Counted from the stretch's first letter, positions 19,700 through 28,110 are shown. The stretch: DNA of 64,000 nt from Nocardioides sediminis (GCF_003047295.1 NZ_PZYZ01000009.1:1-64000), one strand, 5' to 3'. The notes: a model not told the origin generated them from the sequence alone. Program-made: numbers and translations.

Positions 19700-21088
19700 T
19701 CACAGCAGTCCCGCCACCGGCCAGAGCAGGACGGCGACCAGGAAGGCACTGACGCCCAGGGTGGTCTCCATGACCGTCCACGTCTTCAGTGTCGTCTTCT
19801 CGTCCATCCCGAAGAAGCGGCTCACCAGCCAGAAGCCGGAGTCGTTGACGTGGGAGAGCACGGTGGCCCCGGCCGCGATGGCGACCACGAGGAGGGCGAT
19901 GCTGAAGTCGTCCAGGCCCGCGGCCTGCGAGGCGATCAGGCCGGCGGTCGTGGTCAGCGCGACGGTGGCCGAGCCCTGGGCGACGCGCAGCGCGGTGGCG
20001 ATGAGGAAGGCCTGCAGGAGGAGCGGCAGCCCCAGGTCGGAGAGCGAGGAGGTGAGCGCCTCGCCGATGCCGCTGATGCGCAGGACGCCGCCGAACATGC
20101 CGCCGGCACCGGTGATGAGGATGATCGAGCAGATCGGGCCGAGGGACTGGTCGAGGATCTGCATGGTCCGCTCGAACGACCCGGTGCGGCGACCGAGGAC
20201 CAGGATGGCGGCCAGCAGGCTGACCAGCAGGGCCACCGGGGTGTTGCCGAGGAGCTGGAGGAGCTCGACCCAGGTCTGTCCCTCCTCGAGGGTGCCGTTG
20301 GTGACCAGCGTGGTGAGCACGGTGTTGAACGAGATGAGCACCAGGGGGATGAGGAGCAGGCCGAGCACGGTGCCGAAGGCCGGGGGAGCGAGGTCGGGAC
20401 GGTCGTCCCCGCCGTTGACCTCGCCGAAGAGCAGGTCGGGGACCGGGACGTCGAAGCGCTTGCCGAGGACCTTGGAGACGAGGTAGACGCCGACGTACCA
20501 GGACACGATGGCGACGGGCAGGCCCACGAGGAGGATCACGCCGATGTCGCCGCCCAGCGCCGTCCCGGCAGCGACCGGACCCGGGTGCGGGGGCACCAGG
20601 GCGTGCATCGCCGCGAAGGCACCGGCCGCCGGAAGCGCGTAGAGGAGCACCGAGCCGCCGAAGCGGCGGGCGACGGTGAGGATGATCGGCAGGAAGACGA
20701 CCAGGCCGGCATCGAAGAAGATCGGGAAGCCGAAGATCAGCGCGGCGATGCCGAGGGCGAGGGGAGCCCGCTTCTCACCGAAGCGGTTGATGAGGCTGTC
20801 GGCGAGCACCTGCGCGCCACCGGTCACCTCCAGCAACCGGCCCAGCATCACGCCGAAGCCGACGAGCAGGGCCACCGACCCGAGCGTGGCGCCGAAGCCG
20901 GTGAGCAGCGCCGCGGGCACGTCGGCCAGTGGGATGCCGGCCGCGATCGCGGTGAGCAGGCTGACCAGCACCAGCGCGATGAACGCGTGCAGCCGCACCT
21001 TGATGATGAGGAAGAGGAGGAGCGCGACCGCGCCGGCCGCGATGAGCAGCAGGACGGACGTGCCGTACGCCGGTTCGAGATTTTCCAT
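19700..21088 (-). CDS. gntP: gluconate:H+ symporter, GntP family
   Basis: The 462-residue integral membrane protein has about 12 hydrophobic segments. It shows the GntP motifs LLVGFGVMLGRLLEVTGGAQ, FGFPIFFDAGLVVFLPI, HALVPPHPGPVAA and VLSHVNDSGFWLVSRFFG. It takes up gluconate across the cytoplasmic membrane and works with the neighbouring gluconokinase. The start is the ATG before ENLEPAYG with a GGAG 9 bases upstream; the open frame upstream extends into non-coding DNA. A perfect 15-bp palindrome lies about 50 bases upstream over its likely -10 (TACCTT). Confidence 0.93.
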   Translation of the reverse strand: MENLEPAYGTSVLLLIAAGAVALLLFLIIKVRLHAFIALVLVSLLTAIAAGIPLADVPAALLTGFGATLGSVALLVGFGVMLGRLLEVTGGAQVLADSLINRFGEKRAPLALGIAALIFGFPIFFDAGLVVFLPIILTVARRFGGSVLLYALPAAGAFAAMHALVPPHPGPVAAGTALGGDIGVILLVGLPVAIVSWYVGVYLVSKVLGKRFDVPVPDLLFGEVNGGDDRPDLAPPAFGTVLGLLLIPLVLISFNTVLTTLVTNGTLEEGQTWVELLQLLGNTPVALLVSLLAAILVLGRRTGSFERTMQILDQSLGPICSIILITGAGGMFGGVLRISGIGEALTSSLSDLGLPLLLQAFLIATALRVAQGSATVALTTTAGLIASQAAGLDDFSIALLVVAIAAGATVLSHVNDSGFWLVSRFFGMDEKTTLKTWTVMETTLGVSAFLVAVLLWPVAGLL

Positions 21089-21140
21089 GGGGGAGAGCTC
21101 CGTTGTGAGGGCGGTCACAGGACGCCGAGCATGGTGCCCG

Positions 21141-21155
21141 AAAGGTAGTACCTTT
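21141..21155. promoter_or_regulatory. candidate GntR operator of gntP
   Basis: AAAGGTA-G-TACCTTT is a perfect palindrome in an otherwise GC-rich gap. It resembles the GntR1/GntR2 operator of Corynebacterium glutamicum as I remember it (TATGATAGTACCAAT; the TAGTACC core is identical). On the minus strand it overlaps a TACCTT -10 for gntP, which suits a repressor. Confidence 0.6.
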
Positions 21156-21167
21156 GCAACTTGCGAT

Positions 21168-21206
21168 GTGCACAGGTTCGTCCACAGCGCCCGGCGACCT
21201 GTGCAC
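21168..21206. repeat. inverted repeat in the gntP-parA gap
   Basis: GTGCACAGGT (21168-21177) and ACCTGTGCAC (21197-21206) are perfect 10-bp inverted arms 19 bases apart. A third partial copy, GTGCACAG, is at 21221-21228. TCGTCCACA inside the spacer (21178-21186) differs from a DnaA box (TTGTCCACA) by one base. The 299-base gap 21089-21387 otherwise holds the GntR-like operator and the parA promoter. Confidence 0.45.
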
Positions 21207-21286
21207 GTGACCGGGCGGTCGTGCACAGATTCCGCCCGGGGCTGGGGGTTTACCGACCACGTGTTGTCGTGGCTCCCCGCCGGTCC

Positions 21287-21292
21287 TAGAGT
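21287..21292 (+). promoter_or_regulatory. -10 element upstream of parA
   Basis: TAGAGT fits TANNNT and lies about 95 bases before the parA GTG. No convincing -35 is visible. Confidence 0.3.
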
Positions 21293-21387
21293 CGCCCGGA
21301 ACTCTCGGGGGGATGTCGCCGTGTCGACAAAGTCCGCGGGGGTGCGGCGTGGTCCAATCGAGGTGAGTCGACAAGAGGAGATGTCCA

Positions 21388-22434
21388 GTGAGTGGTGGCG
21401 GTTTCGCAGGTCTCCCCGGCCAGGCCGGCAGCAGTGCGTCCGAGATGCCACCCCTCGTGCGACCTCCCGTTCCAGCACCACACACCGAGGACAGTCATCC
21501 CGTGAGCGACCCCCTCCCGTTCGAGCGTCCCGCGTCCCCGCAGGCCGCCCCCCAGACGGCCGCCACCGGCGTCCTCGACCAGGAGCCGCCGGTCGAGCTC
21601 GGCCCCACCGGCCGGCCGATGCCGGTGATCCCGGAGCCCCGACCCGTCAGCGGCACCACCCGCGCGCGGGTGGTGTCGATGTGCAACCAGAAGGGCGGCG
21701 TCGGCAAGACCACGACGACCATCAACCTGGGGGCCTCGCTCGCGGAGTACGGCCGCAAGGTGCTCCTCGTCGACTTCGACCCGCAGGGGTCGCTCTCGGT
21801 CGGCCTGGGCCTCAACCCGCACGAGATGGACCTGAGCATCTACAACCTGCTCATGCAGCGCGACGTCACCCTCGACGAGGTCGTGGTGCCCTCGGGCGTG
21901 CCGGGCATGGACCTGCTGCCTTCCAACATCGACCTGTCGGCCGCCGAGGTGCAGCTGGTGCACGAGGTCGCCCGGGAGCAGACCCTGCAGCGGGTGCTGG
22001 CGCCGGCCCTCGACCAGTACGACGTCATCCTCATCGACTGCCAGCCCTCGCTGGGCCTGCTCACGGTCAACGCGCTGACCGCCTCCGACGGCGTCATCGT
22101 GCCGCTGGAGTGCGAGTACTTCGCGCTGCGCGGCGTGGCCCTGCTCAAGCAGACCATCGACAAGGTCCGTGAGCGGCTCAACCCCAAGCTCGAGGTCGAC
22201 GGCGTGCTGGGCACGATGTTCGACGGCCGCACCCTCCACAGCCGCGAGGTGATGGAGCGCCTGGTGCAGGCCTGGGGCGACACGGTCTTCCACACCGTGA
22301 TCCGTCGTACGGTCAAGTTCTCCGACTCGACCGTGGCCGGCGAGCCGATCACGTCCTACGCGTCGTCCTCGGCCGGGGCCGGGTCCTACCGCCAGCTCGC
22401 CAAGGAGGTGCTCAGCCGGTGGCCCGCCGAGTGA
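21388..22434 (+). CDS. ParA/Soj-like ATPase (Rv1708 type)
   Basis: The 348-residue protein has about 90 low-complexity Pro/Ala-rich residues followed by a deviant Walker A ATPase: CNQKGGVGKTTTTINLGASLA near residue 98, VLLVDFDPQGSLSVGLG and VILIDCQPSLGLL. It is the ParA paralogue that accompanies scpA-scpB in actinobacteria (Rv1708 in M. tuberculosis), not the origin-linked ParA, since no parB, gidB or dnaA is nearby. Its role is probably nucleoid organisation with the following genes. AGAGGAG precedes the GTG. The 3' end overlaps the next gene by 16 bases. Confidence 0.88.
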   Translation: MSGGGFAGLPGQAGSSASEMPPLVRPPVPAPHTEDSHPVSDPLPFERPASPQAAPQTAATGVLDQEPPVELGPTGRPMPVIPEPRPVSGTTRARVVSMCNQKGGVGKTTTTINLGASLAEYGRKVLLVDFDPQGSLSVGLGLNPHEMDLSIYNLLMQRDVTLDEVVVPSGVPGMDLLPSNIDLSAAEVQLVHEVAREQTLQRVLAPALDQYDVILIDCQPSLGLLTVNALTASDGVIVPLECEYFALRGVALLKQTIDKVRERLNPKLEVDGVLGTMFDGRTLHSREVMERLVQAWGDTVFHTVIRRTVKFSDSTVAGEPITSYASSSAGAGSYRQLAKEVLSRWPAE

Positions 22435-22790
22435 GCCTCCCGGCCGCCGACGACCTGTTCCGCCCCACCTCGGCGGACGGCGGCCAGGCTGCCGAGCCAC
22501 AGCAGCGCGCGGTGCGCGCCGTCAGCGACACCCCCGAGCCGGCCGAGGCGCGTCAGGACGCGGGACCCCGCAAGCCGAGCGGTCGGGTGCGTCACGACGA
22601 GAAGATGACGGTCTACGTCACCTCCGACGAGCTGCTGGACATCGAGCACGCCCGGCTGATGCTCCGGCGCGGCCACGGCCTGGCGGTGGACCGCGGCCGC
22701 GTGGTCCGCGAGGCCGTTGCCCTGGTGCTCGCCGACTTCGAGGCCCACGGGCCCGACAGCGCGCTCGTGCGACGGCTGAGCGAGGAGTGA
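22419..22790 (+). CDS. small conserved protein between parA and scpA
   Basis: The 123-residue product has a disordered first half and a conserved second half, RHDEKMTVYVTSDELLDIEHARL and then GRVVREAVALVLADFE. The strand-helix-helix look of this part resembles a ribbon-helix-helix DNA-binding fold; that is an inference. The gene starts at GTG inside the parA end and overlaps scpA by 4 bases (GTGA), so it belongs to the segregation operon and could be a DNA-binding partner of ParA, in the way ParB-like small proteins are. Confidence 0.7.
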   Translation: MARRVSLPAADDLFRPTSADGGQAAEPQQRAVRAVSDTPEPAEARQDAGPRKPSGRVRHDEKMTVYVTSDELLDIEHARLMLRRGHGLAVDRGRVVREAVALVLADFEAHGPDSALVRRLSEE

Positions 22791-23710
22791 GCGGGACCGC
22801 CGCGAACCCCGAGGTCACCGGTGGCGAGGCGTCGCCGGCGTTCGCGGTCCGGCTCGAGAACTTCGAGGGACCGTTCGACCTCCTGCTGTCCCTGATCGCC
22901 AAGCACAAGCTCGACATCACCGAGGTGGCCCTGTCCCGGGTCACCGACGAGTTCATCGCGCACGTGAAGGCCGGCGGCAAGGTCTGGGACCTCGAGCAGA
23001 CGACGTCGTTCCTGCTGGTCGCCTCCACCCTGCTCGACCTCAAGGCCGCCCGGCTGCTGCCGCAGGGCGACGTGGAGGACGAGGAGGACCTCGCCCTCCT
23101 CGAGGCGCGGGACCTGCTCTTCGCCCGACTGGTGCAGTACCGCGCGTTCAAGCAGGTGGCGGGCGTCCTCGAGCAGCGGCTGGCCGCCGAGTCGACGCGC
23201 CACCCCCGCCAGGTGGGCCTCGAGGAGCGCTTCGCCACGCTGCTGCCCGAGGTGCTCATCGGCATCGGCCTCGAGCAGTTCGCCCGGCTCGCGGCCCGGG
23301 CGCTGGAGCCCAAGCCGGTGCTCGAGGTGTCCCTCCAGCACATCCACGCAGCCAAGGTCAGCGTCCGCGAGCAGGCCGCTCTGGTGGTCGACCGGTTGCG
23401 CCGCAGTGGGACGATGACCTTCCGTGCACTGTGCGGTGACTCTCCCGACAAGATCACCACGGTGGCCCGGTTCCTCTCGCTGCTGGAGCTGTTCCGCGAG
23501 GGCGCCGTCGGCTTCGACCAGGTGACCCCGCTGGGGGAGCTCACCATCCGGTGGACGGGAGCCGAGGACGGCGAGGTGGAGATCACCGACGAGTTCGACG
23601 GCACCGCGCCCGAGGTGGCCGACGTCGGCACCACCGACACCAGCGAGACCAGCGACACCGACTCCGATACCGACGCCAGCGACCAGAACGACCCGCAGGA
23701 GACCCCGTGA
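22787..23710 (+). CDS. scpA: segregation and condensation protein A
   Basis: The 307-residue kleisin contains the N-terminal FAVRLENFEGPFDLLLSLI, KHKLDITEVALSRVTDEF and a C-terminal winged helix (TFRALCGDS, VARFLSLLELFREGAV). With ScpB it closes the SMC ring that compacts chromosomes. The last 40 residues are an acidic Asp/Thr/Ser-rich tail, common in actinobacterial ScpA. The GTG start overlaps the upstream gene and the 3' end overlaps scpB, each by 4 bases. Confidence 0.94.
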   Translation: MSGTAANPEVTGGEASPAFAVRLENFEGPFDLLLSLIAKHKLDITEVALSRVTDEFIAHVKAGGKVWDLEQTTSFLLVASTLLDLKAARLLPQGDVEDEEDLALLEARDLLFARLVQYRAFKQVAGVLEQRLAAESTRHPRQVGLEERFATLLPEVLIGIGLEQFARLAARALEPKPVLEVSLQHIHAAKVSVREQAALVVDRLRRSGTMTFRALCGDSPDKITTVARFLSLLELFREGAVGFDQVTPLGELTIRWTGAEDGEVEITDEFDGTAPEVADVGTTDTSETSDTDSDTDASDQNDPQETP

Positions 23711-24429
23711 CCGACACCGACCCGTCCCAGGAGGCGCTGGACGTCCCGGTGGCGGCGCTGCACCCGTCGCTCGAGGCGATCCTGATGGTGGCCGACCAGC
23801 CGCTGGACACGGTGCAGCTCGCCTCCGTCGTGGGCCACCCCGTCGCCGACGTCGAGGCCGCCCTCGGCGAGCTCGCGGCGTCGTACACCGAGCAGGGCCG
23901 CGGCTTCGAGCTGCGCAACGTGGCGGGCGGGTGGCGCTACTACACGCGCGAGGAGTACGCGCCGGTCGTCGAGGGCTTCGTCCTCGAGGGCCAGCAGGCG
24001 CGCTTGACGCAGGCCGCGCTCGAGACCCTCGCCGTGGTCGCCTACAAGCAGCCGGTGTCGCGCGCCCGCGTCTCGGCCGTCCGCGGCGTCAACGTCGACG
24101 GGGTCATGCGGACACTGCTCACGCGCGGGCTCGTGGAGGAGGCCGGCCAGGACGGGGAGACCGGGGCCAACCTCTACCGGACCACCTCCTACTTCCTGGA
24201 GCGGATCGGCATCGGCTCCCTGGACGAGCTGCCCGAGCTCGCGCCGTTCCTGCCCGACATGGAGGACCTCGAGGACGAGCTGGCGAGCGTGGCCGGCACG
24301 TCGCGCGAGCCCGAGCCCGAGCCCGAGCCCGCCCCTGAACCTGCCGCGCCGGCGCCCGCACCTGCTCGCCACCACTCACCGCACAGCGGTGACGGCACCG
24401 AGCCCGACGGGGGGACCGAGCCCGCATGA
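23707..24429 (+). CDS. scpB: segregation and condensation protein B
   Basis: The 240-residue protein has two winged-helix domains: LHPSLEAILMVADQPLDTVQ, and ALETLAVVAYKQPVSRARV leading into RGVNVDGVMRTLLTRGLVEE. The last 55 residues are a Pro/Glu repeat (EPEPEPEPAPEP) and a disordered tail. It dimerises and binds ScpA in the SMC complex. The GTG at 23707 in the GTGA overlap with scpA is the start; the same frame is open earlier, within scpA, as a shadow. It overlaps rluB by 4 bases. Confidence 0.93.
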   Translation: MTDTDPSQEALDVPVAALHPSLEAILMVADQPLDTVQLASVVGHPVADVEAALGELAASYTEQGRGFELRNVAGGWRYYTREEYAPVVEGFVLEGQQARLTQAALETLAVVAYKQPVSRARVSAVRGVNVDGVMRTLLTRGLVEEAGQDGETGANLYRTTSYFLERIGIGSLDELPELAPFLPDMEDLEDELASVAGTSREPEPEPEPAPEPAAPAPAPARHHSPHSGDGTEPDGGTEPA

Positions 24430-25226
24430 AGCCGCACGACGAGAAGGACACCCACCCCGCCTCCCAACGGCCGGAGACCGACGAGGACGGGCTGATCAGG
24501 CTGCAGAAGCTGCTCGCCCAGTCGGGCGTGGCCAGCCGCCGCAAGTGCGAGGAGCTGATGCTCGAGGGCGCGGTGGAGGTCGACGGCGAGGTCGTCACCC
24601 GGCTGGGCACCAAGGTGGACCCGCGCACCGCCGTGATCCGGGTGGAGGGACGCCGGCTGCCGCCGATCTCGCCCCACGTCCACCTCGTCCTCAACAAGCC
24701 GCGCGGCGTGGTGTCGACCATGTCGGACCCCGAGGGTCGGCGCTGCCTGGGCGACCTGGTCGCGGACCGGCCCGAGCGGCTCTTCCACGTCGGCCGGCTC
24801 GACACCGACACGTCCGGCCTGATCATCCTCACCAACGACGGCGACTTCGCCCAGCGCCTCGCGCACCCGTCGTACGAGATCGAGAAGACCTACGTCGCGG
24901 AGGTCGAGGGCCAGCTGCACCGGGGGATCATCAAGCAGCTCCTGGCCGGCGTGACGCTCGACGACGGTCCCGTCGCCGTGTCGCGGGCCCGCATCGTCGA
25001 GGGCAGCCACGGGCGCACCTCCCGCGACCGCACGATCGTGGAGCTGGTCATCCACGAGGGGCGCAACCGCATCGTCCGGCGCCTCCTCGAGCACGTCGGG
25101 CATCCGGTGACCCGCCTGACCCGGACGTCGATCGGACCGGTGCAGCTCGGCACCCTGGGCTCGGGCCAGATGCGCGAGCTCAGCGTCTCCGAGCTCGGCG
25201 AGCTGATGGACAGCGCGCAGCTGTAG
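24426..25226 (+). CDS. rluB: RluB/RsuA family rRNA pseudouridine synthase
   Basis: The 266-residue enzyme has an N-terminal S4 domain (IRLQKLLAQSGVASRRKCEELM), then the catalytic domain with VGRLDTDTSGLIILTNDG; the Asp after RL is the nucleophile. EGRNRIVRRLLEHVGHPV closes it. Family members change a uridine of 23S rRNA to pseudouridine. It starts with ATG in a 4-base overlap with scpB, completing the parA-scpA-scpB-rluB operon, as in M. tuberculosis (Rv1711). Confidence 0.93.
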   Translation: MKPHDEKDTHPASQRPETDEDGLIRLQKLLAQSGVASRRKCEELMLEGAVEVDGEVVTRLGTKVDPRTAVIRVEGRRLPPISPHVHLVLNKPRGVVSTMSDPEGRRCLGDLVADRPERLFHVGRLDTDTSGLIILTNDGDFAQRLAHPSYEIEKTYVAEVEGQLHRGIIKQLLAGVTLDDGPVAVSRARIVEGSHGRTSRDRTIVELVIHEGRNRIVRRLLEHVGHPVTRLTRTSIGPVQLGTLGSGQMRELSVSELGELMDSAQL

Positions 25227-25237
25227 GGATTCCCGGC

Positions 25238-25253
25238 GAGTCAATCTTGACTC
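25238..25253. promoter_or_regulatory. Fur-family operator of furA-katG
   Basis: GAGTCAATCTTGACTC is a palindrome with 7-bp arms and contains the -35-like TTGACT. CAGACT (25269-25274), 16 bases further on, could be the -10, placing transcription start at the furA ATG. Mycobacterial furA is autoregulated from such a site and its mRNA is leaderless. Confidence 0.65.
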
Positions 25254-25280
25254 GCTCCAGATCAGTGGCAGACTCGGGAC

Positions 25281-25712
25281 ATGCCCGTCGACCACGACCT
25301 CACCGCGCTCCTGCGCGGGGCCCGGCTGCGGGTCACCCGACCCCGGCTCGCGGTCCTCGAGGCCGTGCACACCCACCCGCACGCCGACACCGACGCGATC
25401 ATCCGCGCCGCACGCGGCGCCCTGCCGGACGTCTCGCACCAAGCGGTGTACGACGTCCTGCGGGCGCTGACCGACGCCGGGATCGTGCGGCGCATCCAGC
25501 CCGCCGGCTCGGTGGCGAGGTACGAGGCGCGGGTGGGGGACAACCACCACCACGTCGTCTGCCGCTCGTGCGGCGCGATCGCCGACGTGGACTGCGCCGT
25601 CGGGCACGCTCCCTGCCTCACCGCCTCGCACGACCACGGCTTCACCGTCGACGAGGCAGAGGTCGTCTACTGGGGCACCTGCCCCGGCTGCGCGACCGCA
25701 CGCATCCAGTGA
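25281..25712 (+). CDS. furA: Fur-family repressor FurA/CatR
   Basis: The 143-residue regulator has a winged-helix N-terminus (LRVTRPRLAVLEAVHTHPH, SHQAVYDVLRALTDAGIVRR) and the metal-binding dimer domain with NHHHVVCRSCGAIADVD. A second CxxC pair is present in GTCPGCA. These cysteines form the structural zinc site. FurA-type proteins repress the downstream katG and release it on oxidation. It is 22 bases upstream of katG in the same direction and has its own palindromic operator. Confidence 0.92.
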   Translation: MPVDHDLTALLRGARLRVTRPRLAVLEAVHTHPHADTDAIIRAARGALPDVSHQAVYDVLRALTDAGIVRRIQPAGSVARYEARVGDNHHHVVCRSCGAIADVDCAVGHAPCLTASHDHGFTVDEAEVVYWGTCPGCATARIQ

Positions 25713-25734
25713 CCACCACCTCGGAAGGAAACCG

Positions 25735-28005
25735 ATGAGCGACAACCAGGACAACGCACCCACGAGCCCACAGGGCGTGGACGAGAAGGCGGCCGCCGGC
25801 TGCCCTGTCGCGCACGACTCGGTCACGGCGGAGGGCAGCGAGAGCGAGAACCCGGCGATCGACTCGCCGACCCCCAAGACGGGTGGCCGTCCGCGCACCC
25901 TCAAGGACTGGTGGCCCAACTCGCTGGACCTCTCTGTGCTGCACACGCACTCCTCCAAGGGCAACCCGCTGGGCGACGACTTCCGCTACGACCGTGCCCT
26001 CGCCGGCCTCGACGTCGAGGCCCTCAAGCGGGACATCGTCGAGGTGCTGCACACCTCGCAGGACTGGTGGCCGGCCGACTTCGGCCACTACGGCGGCCTG
26101 ATGATCCGGATGAGCTGGCACTCCGCGGGCACCTACCGCATCTACGACGGCCGTGGCGGTGCCGGCGACGGCGGGCAGCGGTTCGCGCCCCTCAACAGCT
26201 GGCCCGACAACGCCAACCTCGACAAGGCCCGGCGCCTGCTGTGGCCGGTCAAGCAGAAGTACGGTCAGGCCATCTCCTGGGCCGACCTGCTCGTCCTGGC
26301 GGGCAACGTGGCGCTCGAGGACATGGGCTTCGAGACGTTCGGCTTCGGGTTCGGCCGCGAGGACGTCTGGGAGCCGGAGGAGATCTTCTGGGGTCCGGAG
26401 GACACCTGGCTGGGTGACGAGCGGTACGCCGGGGAGCGCGAGCTCCACGAGTCGCTCGGTGCGGTCCAGATGGGGCTCATCTACGTCAACCCCGAGGGCC
26501 CCAACGGCAACCCCGACCCGCTGGCCTCGGCGCGCGACATCCGCGAGACCTTCGCCCGGATGGCGATGAACGACGAGGAGACCGTCGCGCTGATCGCCGG
26601 CGGCCACACGTTCGGCAAGACCCACGGCGCGGGCGACGCCGCCCTCGTGGGCCCCGAGCCCGAGGCCGCCCCGCTGGAGGAGCAGGGTCTGGGCTGGAAG
26701 AGCTCCTTCGGCTCCGGCAAGGGGGCCGACACCATCACCAGCGGGCTCGAGGTCACCTGGACCGACAAGCCCACCCAGTGGAGCAACCGCTACTTCGAGA
26801 TCCTGTTCGGCTACGAGTGGGAGCTCAGCGAGAGTCCCGCCGGGGCCAAGCAGTGGGTCGCCAAGGACGCCGAGGACATCATTCCCGGCCCGACCGCCGA
26901 CTCGCCGAAGCGCAAGCCGACCATGCTCACCAGCGACCTCGCGCTGCGCGTCGACCCGGCGTACGAGAAGATCTCGCGCCGTTTCCTGGAGAACCCCGAG
27001 GAGTTCCGCCTCGCCTTCGCCAAGGCCTGGTACAAGCTGCTGCACCGCGACATGGGCCCGGTCAGCCGGTTCCTCGGACCGTGGGTCGCCGAGCCGCAGC
27101 TGTGGCAGGACCCGGTGCCGGCCGTCGACCACGAGCTCGTCTCGGACGACGATGTCGCCGCCCTCAAGGCCACCGTCCTCGAGTCCGGGCTCACCACCGC
27201 ACAGCTGGTGTCGACCGCCTGGGCGTCGGCGGCGACCTACCGCCACACCGACAAGCGCGGCGGGGCCAACGGCGCCCGCATCCGCCTGGAGCCCCAGCGT
27301 GGGTGGGAGGTCAACCAGCCCGAGCAGCTCGCGACCGTCCTGGAGACCCTCGAGGGCATCCAGCGCGACTTCAACGCCCGGGGCGGGGCGCAGGTCTCGC
27401 TGGCCGACCTGATCGTGCTGGCCGGCTCGGCCGCGGTGGAGAAGGCGGCGCGGGACGCCGGCGTCGACGTCACGGTGCCGTTCCACGCCGGTCGCACCGA
27501 CGCCAGCCAGGAGCAGACCGACACCGACTCGTTCCGGGTCCTCGAGCCCCGGGCCGACGGCTTCCGCAACTACCTGCGCCCCGGCGAGAAGACCCAGCCC
27601 GAGGTCCTGCTGGTCGACCGCGCCTACATGCTCAACCTGACGGCGCCGGAGATGACCGTGCTCGTCGGCGGCCTGCGGTCCCTGGGCGCCAACGTCGGCG
27701 GGGCTCAGCACGGCGTGCTTACCGACCGCCCCGGCGTGCTCAGCAACGACTTCTTCGCCAACCTGCTGTCGCCGGGCAGCCGGTGGAAGGCGGCGGACGC
27801 GGAGCACGTCTACGAGATCCGCGACCTGGCCACCGACGAGGTGAGGTGGACCGCCACGGCGGTCGACCTCATCTTCGGGTCCAACTCCCAGCTGCGCGCC
27901 CTCGCCGAGGTCTACGCCAGCAGCGACGCGGTGGAGAAGTTCGTGCAGGACTTCGTCGCGGCCTGGGTGAAGGTCATGGAGCTGGACCGCTTCGACCTGC
28001 GCTGA
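25735..28005 (+). CDS. katG: catalase-peroxidase
   Basis: The 756-residue haem enzyme destroys hydrogen peroxide and also has peroxidase activity. The distal site RMSWHSAGTYR holds Arg125, Trp128 and His129. Tyr250 in GLIYVNPEGP and Met276 in FARMAMND can form the Met-Tyr-Trp adduct with Trp128. Proximal His291 is in GGHTFGKTH. The duplicated C-terminal domain is complete. GGAAGG precedes the ATG. It follows furA by 22 bases, the standard furA-katG operon, and ends before a strong terminator. Confidence 0.97.
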   Translation: MSDNQDNAPTSPQGVDEKAAAGCPVAHDSVTAEGSESENPAIDSPTPKTGGRPRTLKDWWPNSLDLSVLHTHSSKGNPLGDDFRYDRALAGLDVEALKRDIVEVLHTSQDWWPADFGHYGGLMIRMSWHSAGTYRIYDGRGGAGDGGQRFAPLNSWPDNANLDKARRLLWPVKQKYGQAISWADLLVLAGNVALEDMGFETFGFGFGREDVWEPEEIFWGPEDTWLGDERYAGERELHESLGAVQMGLIYVNPEGPNGNPDPLASARDIRETFARMAMNDEETVALIAGGHTFGKTHGAGDAALVGPEPEAAPLEEQGLGWKSSFGSGKGADTITSGLEVTWTDKPTQWSNRYFEILFGYEWELSESPAGAKQWVAKDAEDIIPGPTADSPKRKPTMLTSDLALRVDPAYEKISRRFLENPEEFRLAFAKAWYKLLHRDMGPVSRFLGPWVAEPQLWQDPVPAVDHELVSDDDVAALKATVLESGLTTAQLVSTAWASAATYRHTDKRGGANGARIRLEPQRGWEVNQPEQLATVLETLEGIQRDFNARGGAQVSLADLIVLAGSAAVEKAARDAGVDVTVPFHAGRTDASQEQTDTDSFRVLEPRADGFRNYLRPGEKTQPEVLLVDRAYMLNLTAPEMTVLVGGLRSLGANVGGAQHGVLTDRPGVLSNDFFANLLSPGSRWKAADAEHVYEIRDLATDEVRWTATAVDLIFGSNSQLRALAEVYASSDAVEKFVQDFVAAWVKVMELDRFDLR

Positions 28006-28020
28006 CGCTCTCGGCCCTCG

Positions 28021-28058
28021 ACGGCCCCCGCACCGGTGAGACACGGTGCGGGGGCCGT
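28021..28058 (+). terminator. terminator hairpin after katG
   Basis: A perfect 15-bp stem (28021-28035 with 28044-28058; first arm ACGGCCCCCGCACCG) has an 8-base loop. It lacks a T tract but its size and place right after katG suggest termination. Confidence 0.75.
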
Positions 28059-28070
28059 CGCGCGTCTCGC

Positions 28071-28076
28071 TAGCCT
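28071..28076 (+). promoter_or_regulatory. -10 element of the aroH-tyrA transcript
   Basis: TAGCCT lies 34 bases upstream of the aroH ATG, after the katG terminator, and leaves room for the Shine-Dalgarno GAGGAAGGG. Confidence 0.4.
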
Positions 28077-28110
28077 TGCCGGGTCGAGGCGGACGAGGAA
28101 GGGCAGGGAC

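Noticed and set aside
21168..22434. A DnaA-like box and a parA gene could indicate the replication origin.
   Set aside because: Only one imperfect box is seen, with no dnaA, dnaN, gidB or parB. The ParA is the scpAB-linked type.
24301..24360. Pro/Glu dipeptide repeat at the end of scpB as a possible repeat element.
   Set aside because: It is an in-frame low-complexity tail common in actinobacterial ScpB, not a DNA repeat family.
26671..26715. In KatG the segment PLEEQGLGW has Gln where M. tuberculosis has Met (PLEQMGLGW), hinting at loss of the Met of the Met-Tyr-Trp adduct.
   Set aside because: Counting from the conserved Tyr250, the adduct Met is Met276 in FARMAMND, which is present. The Gln position is variable in the family.
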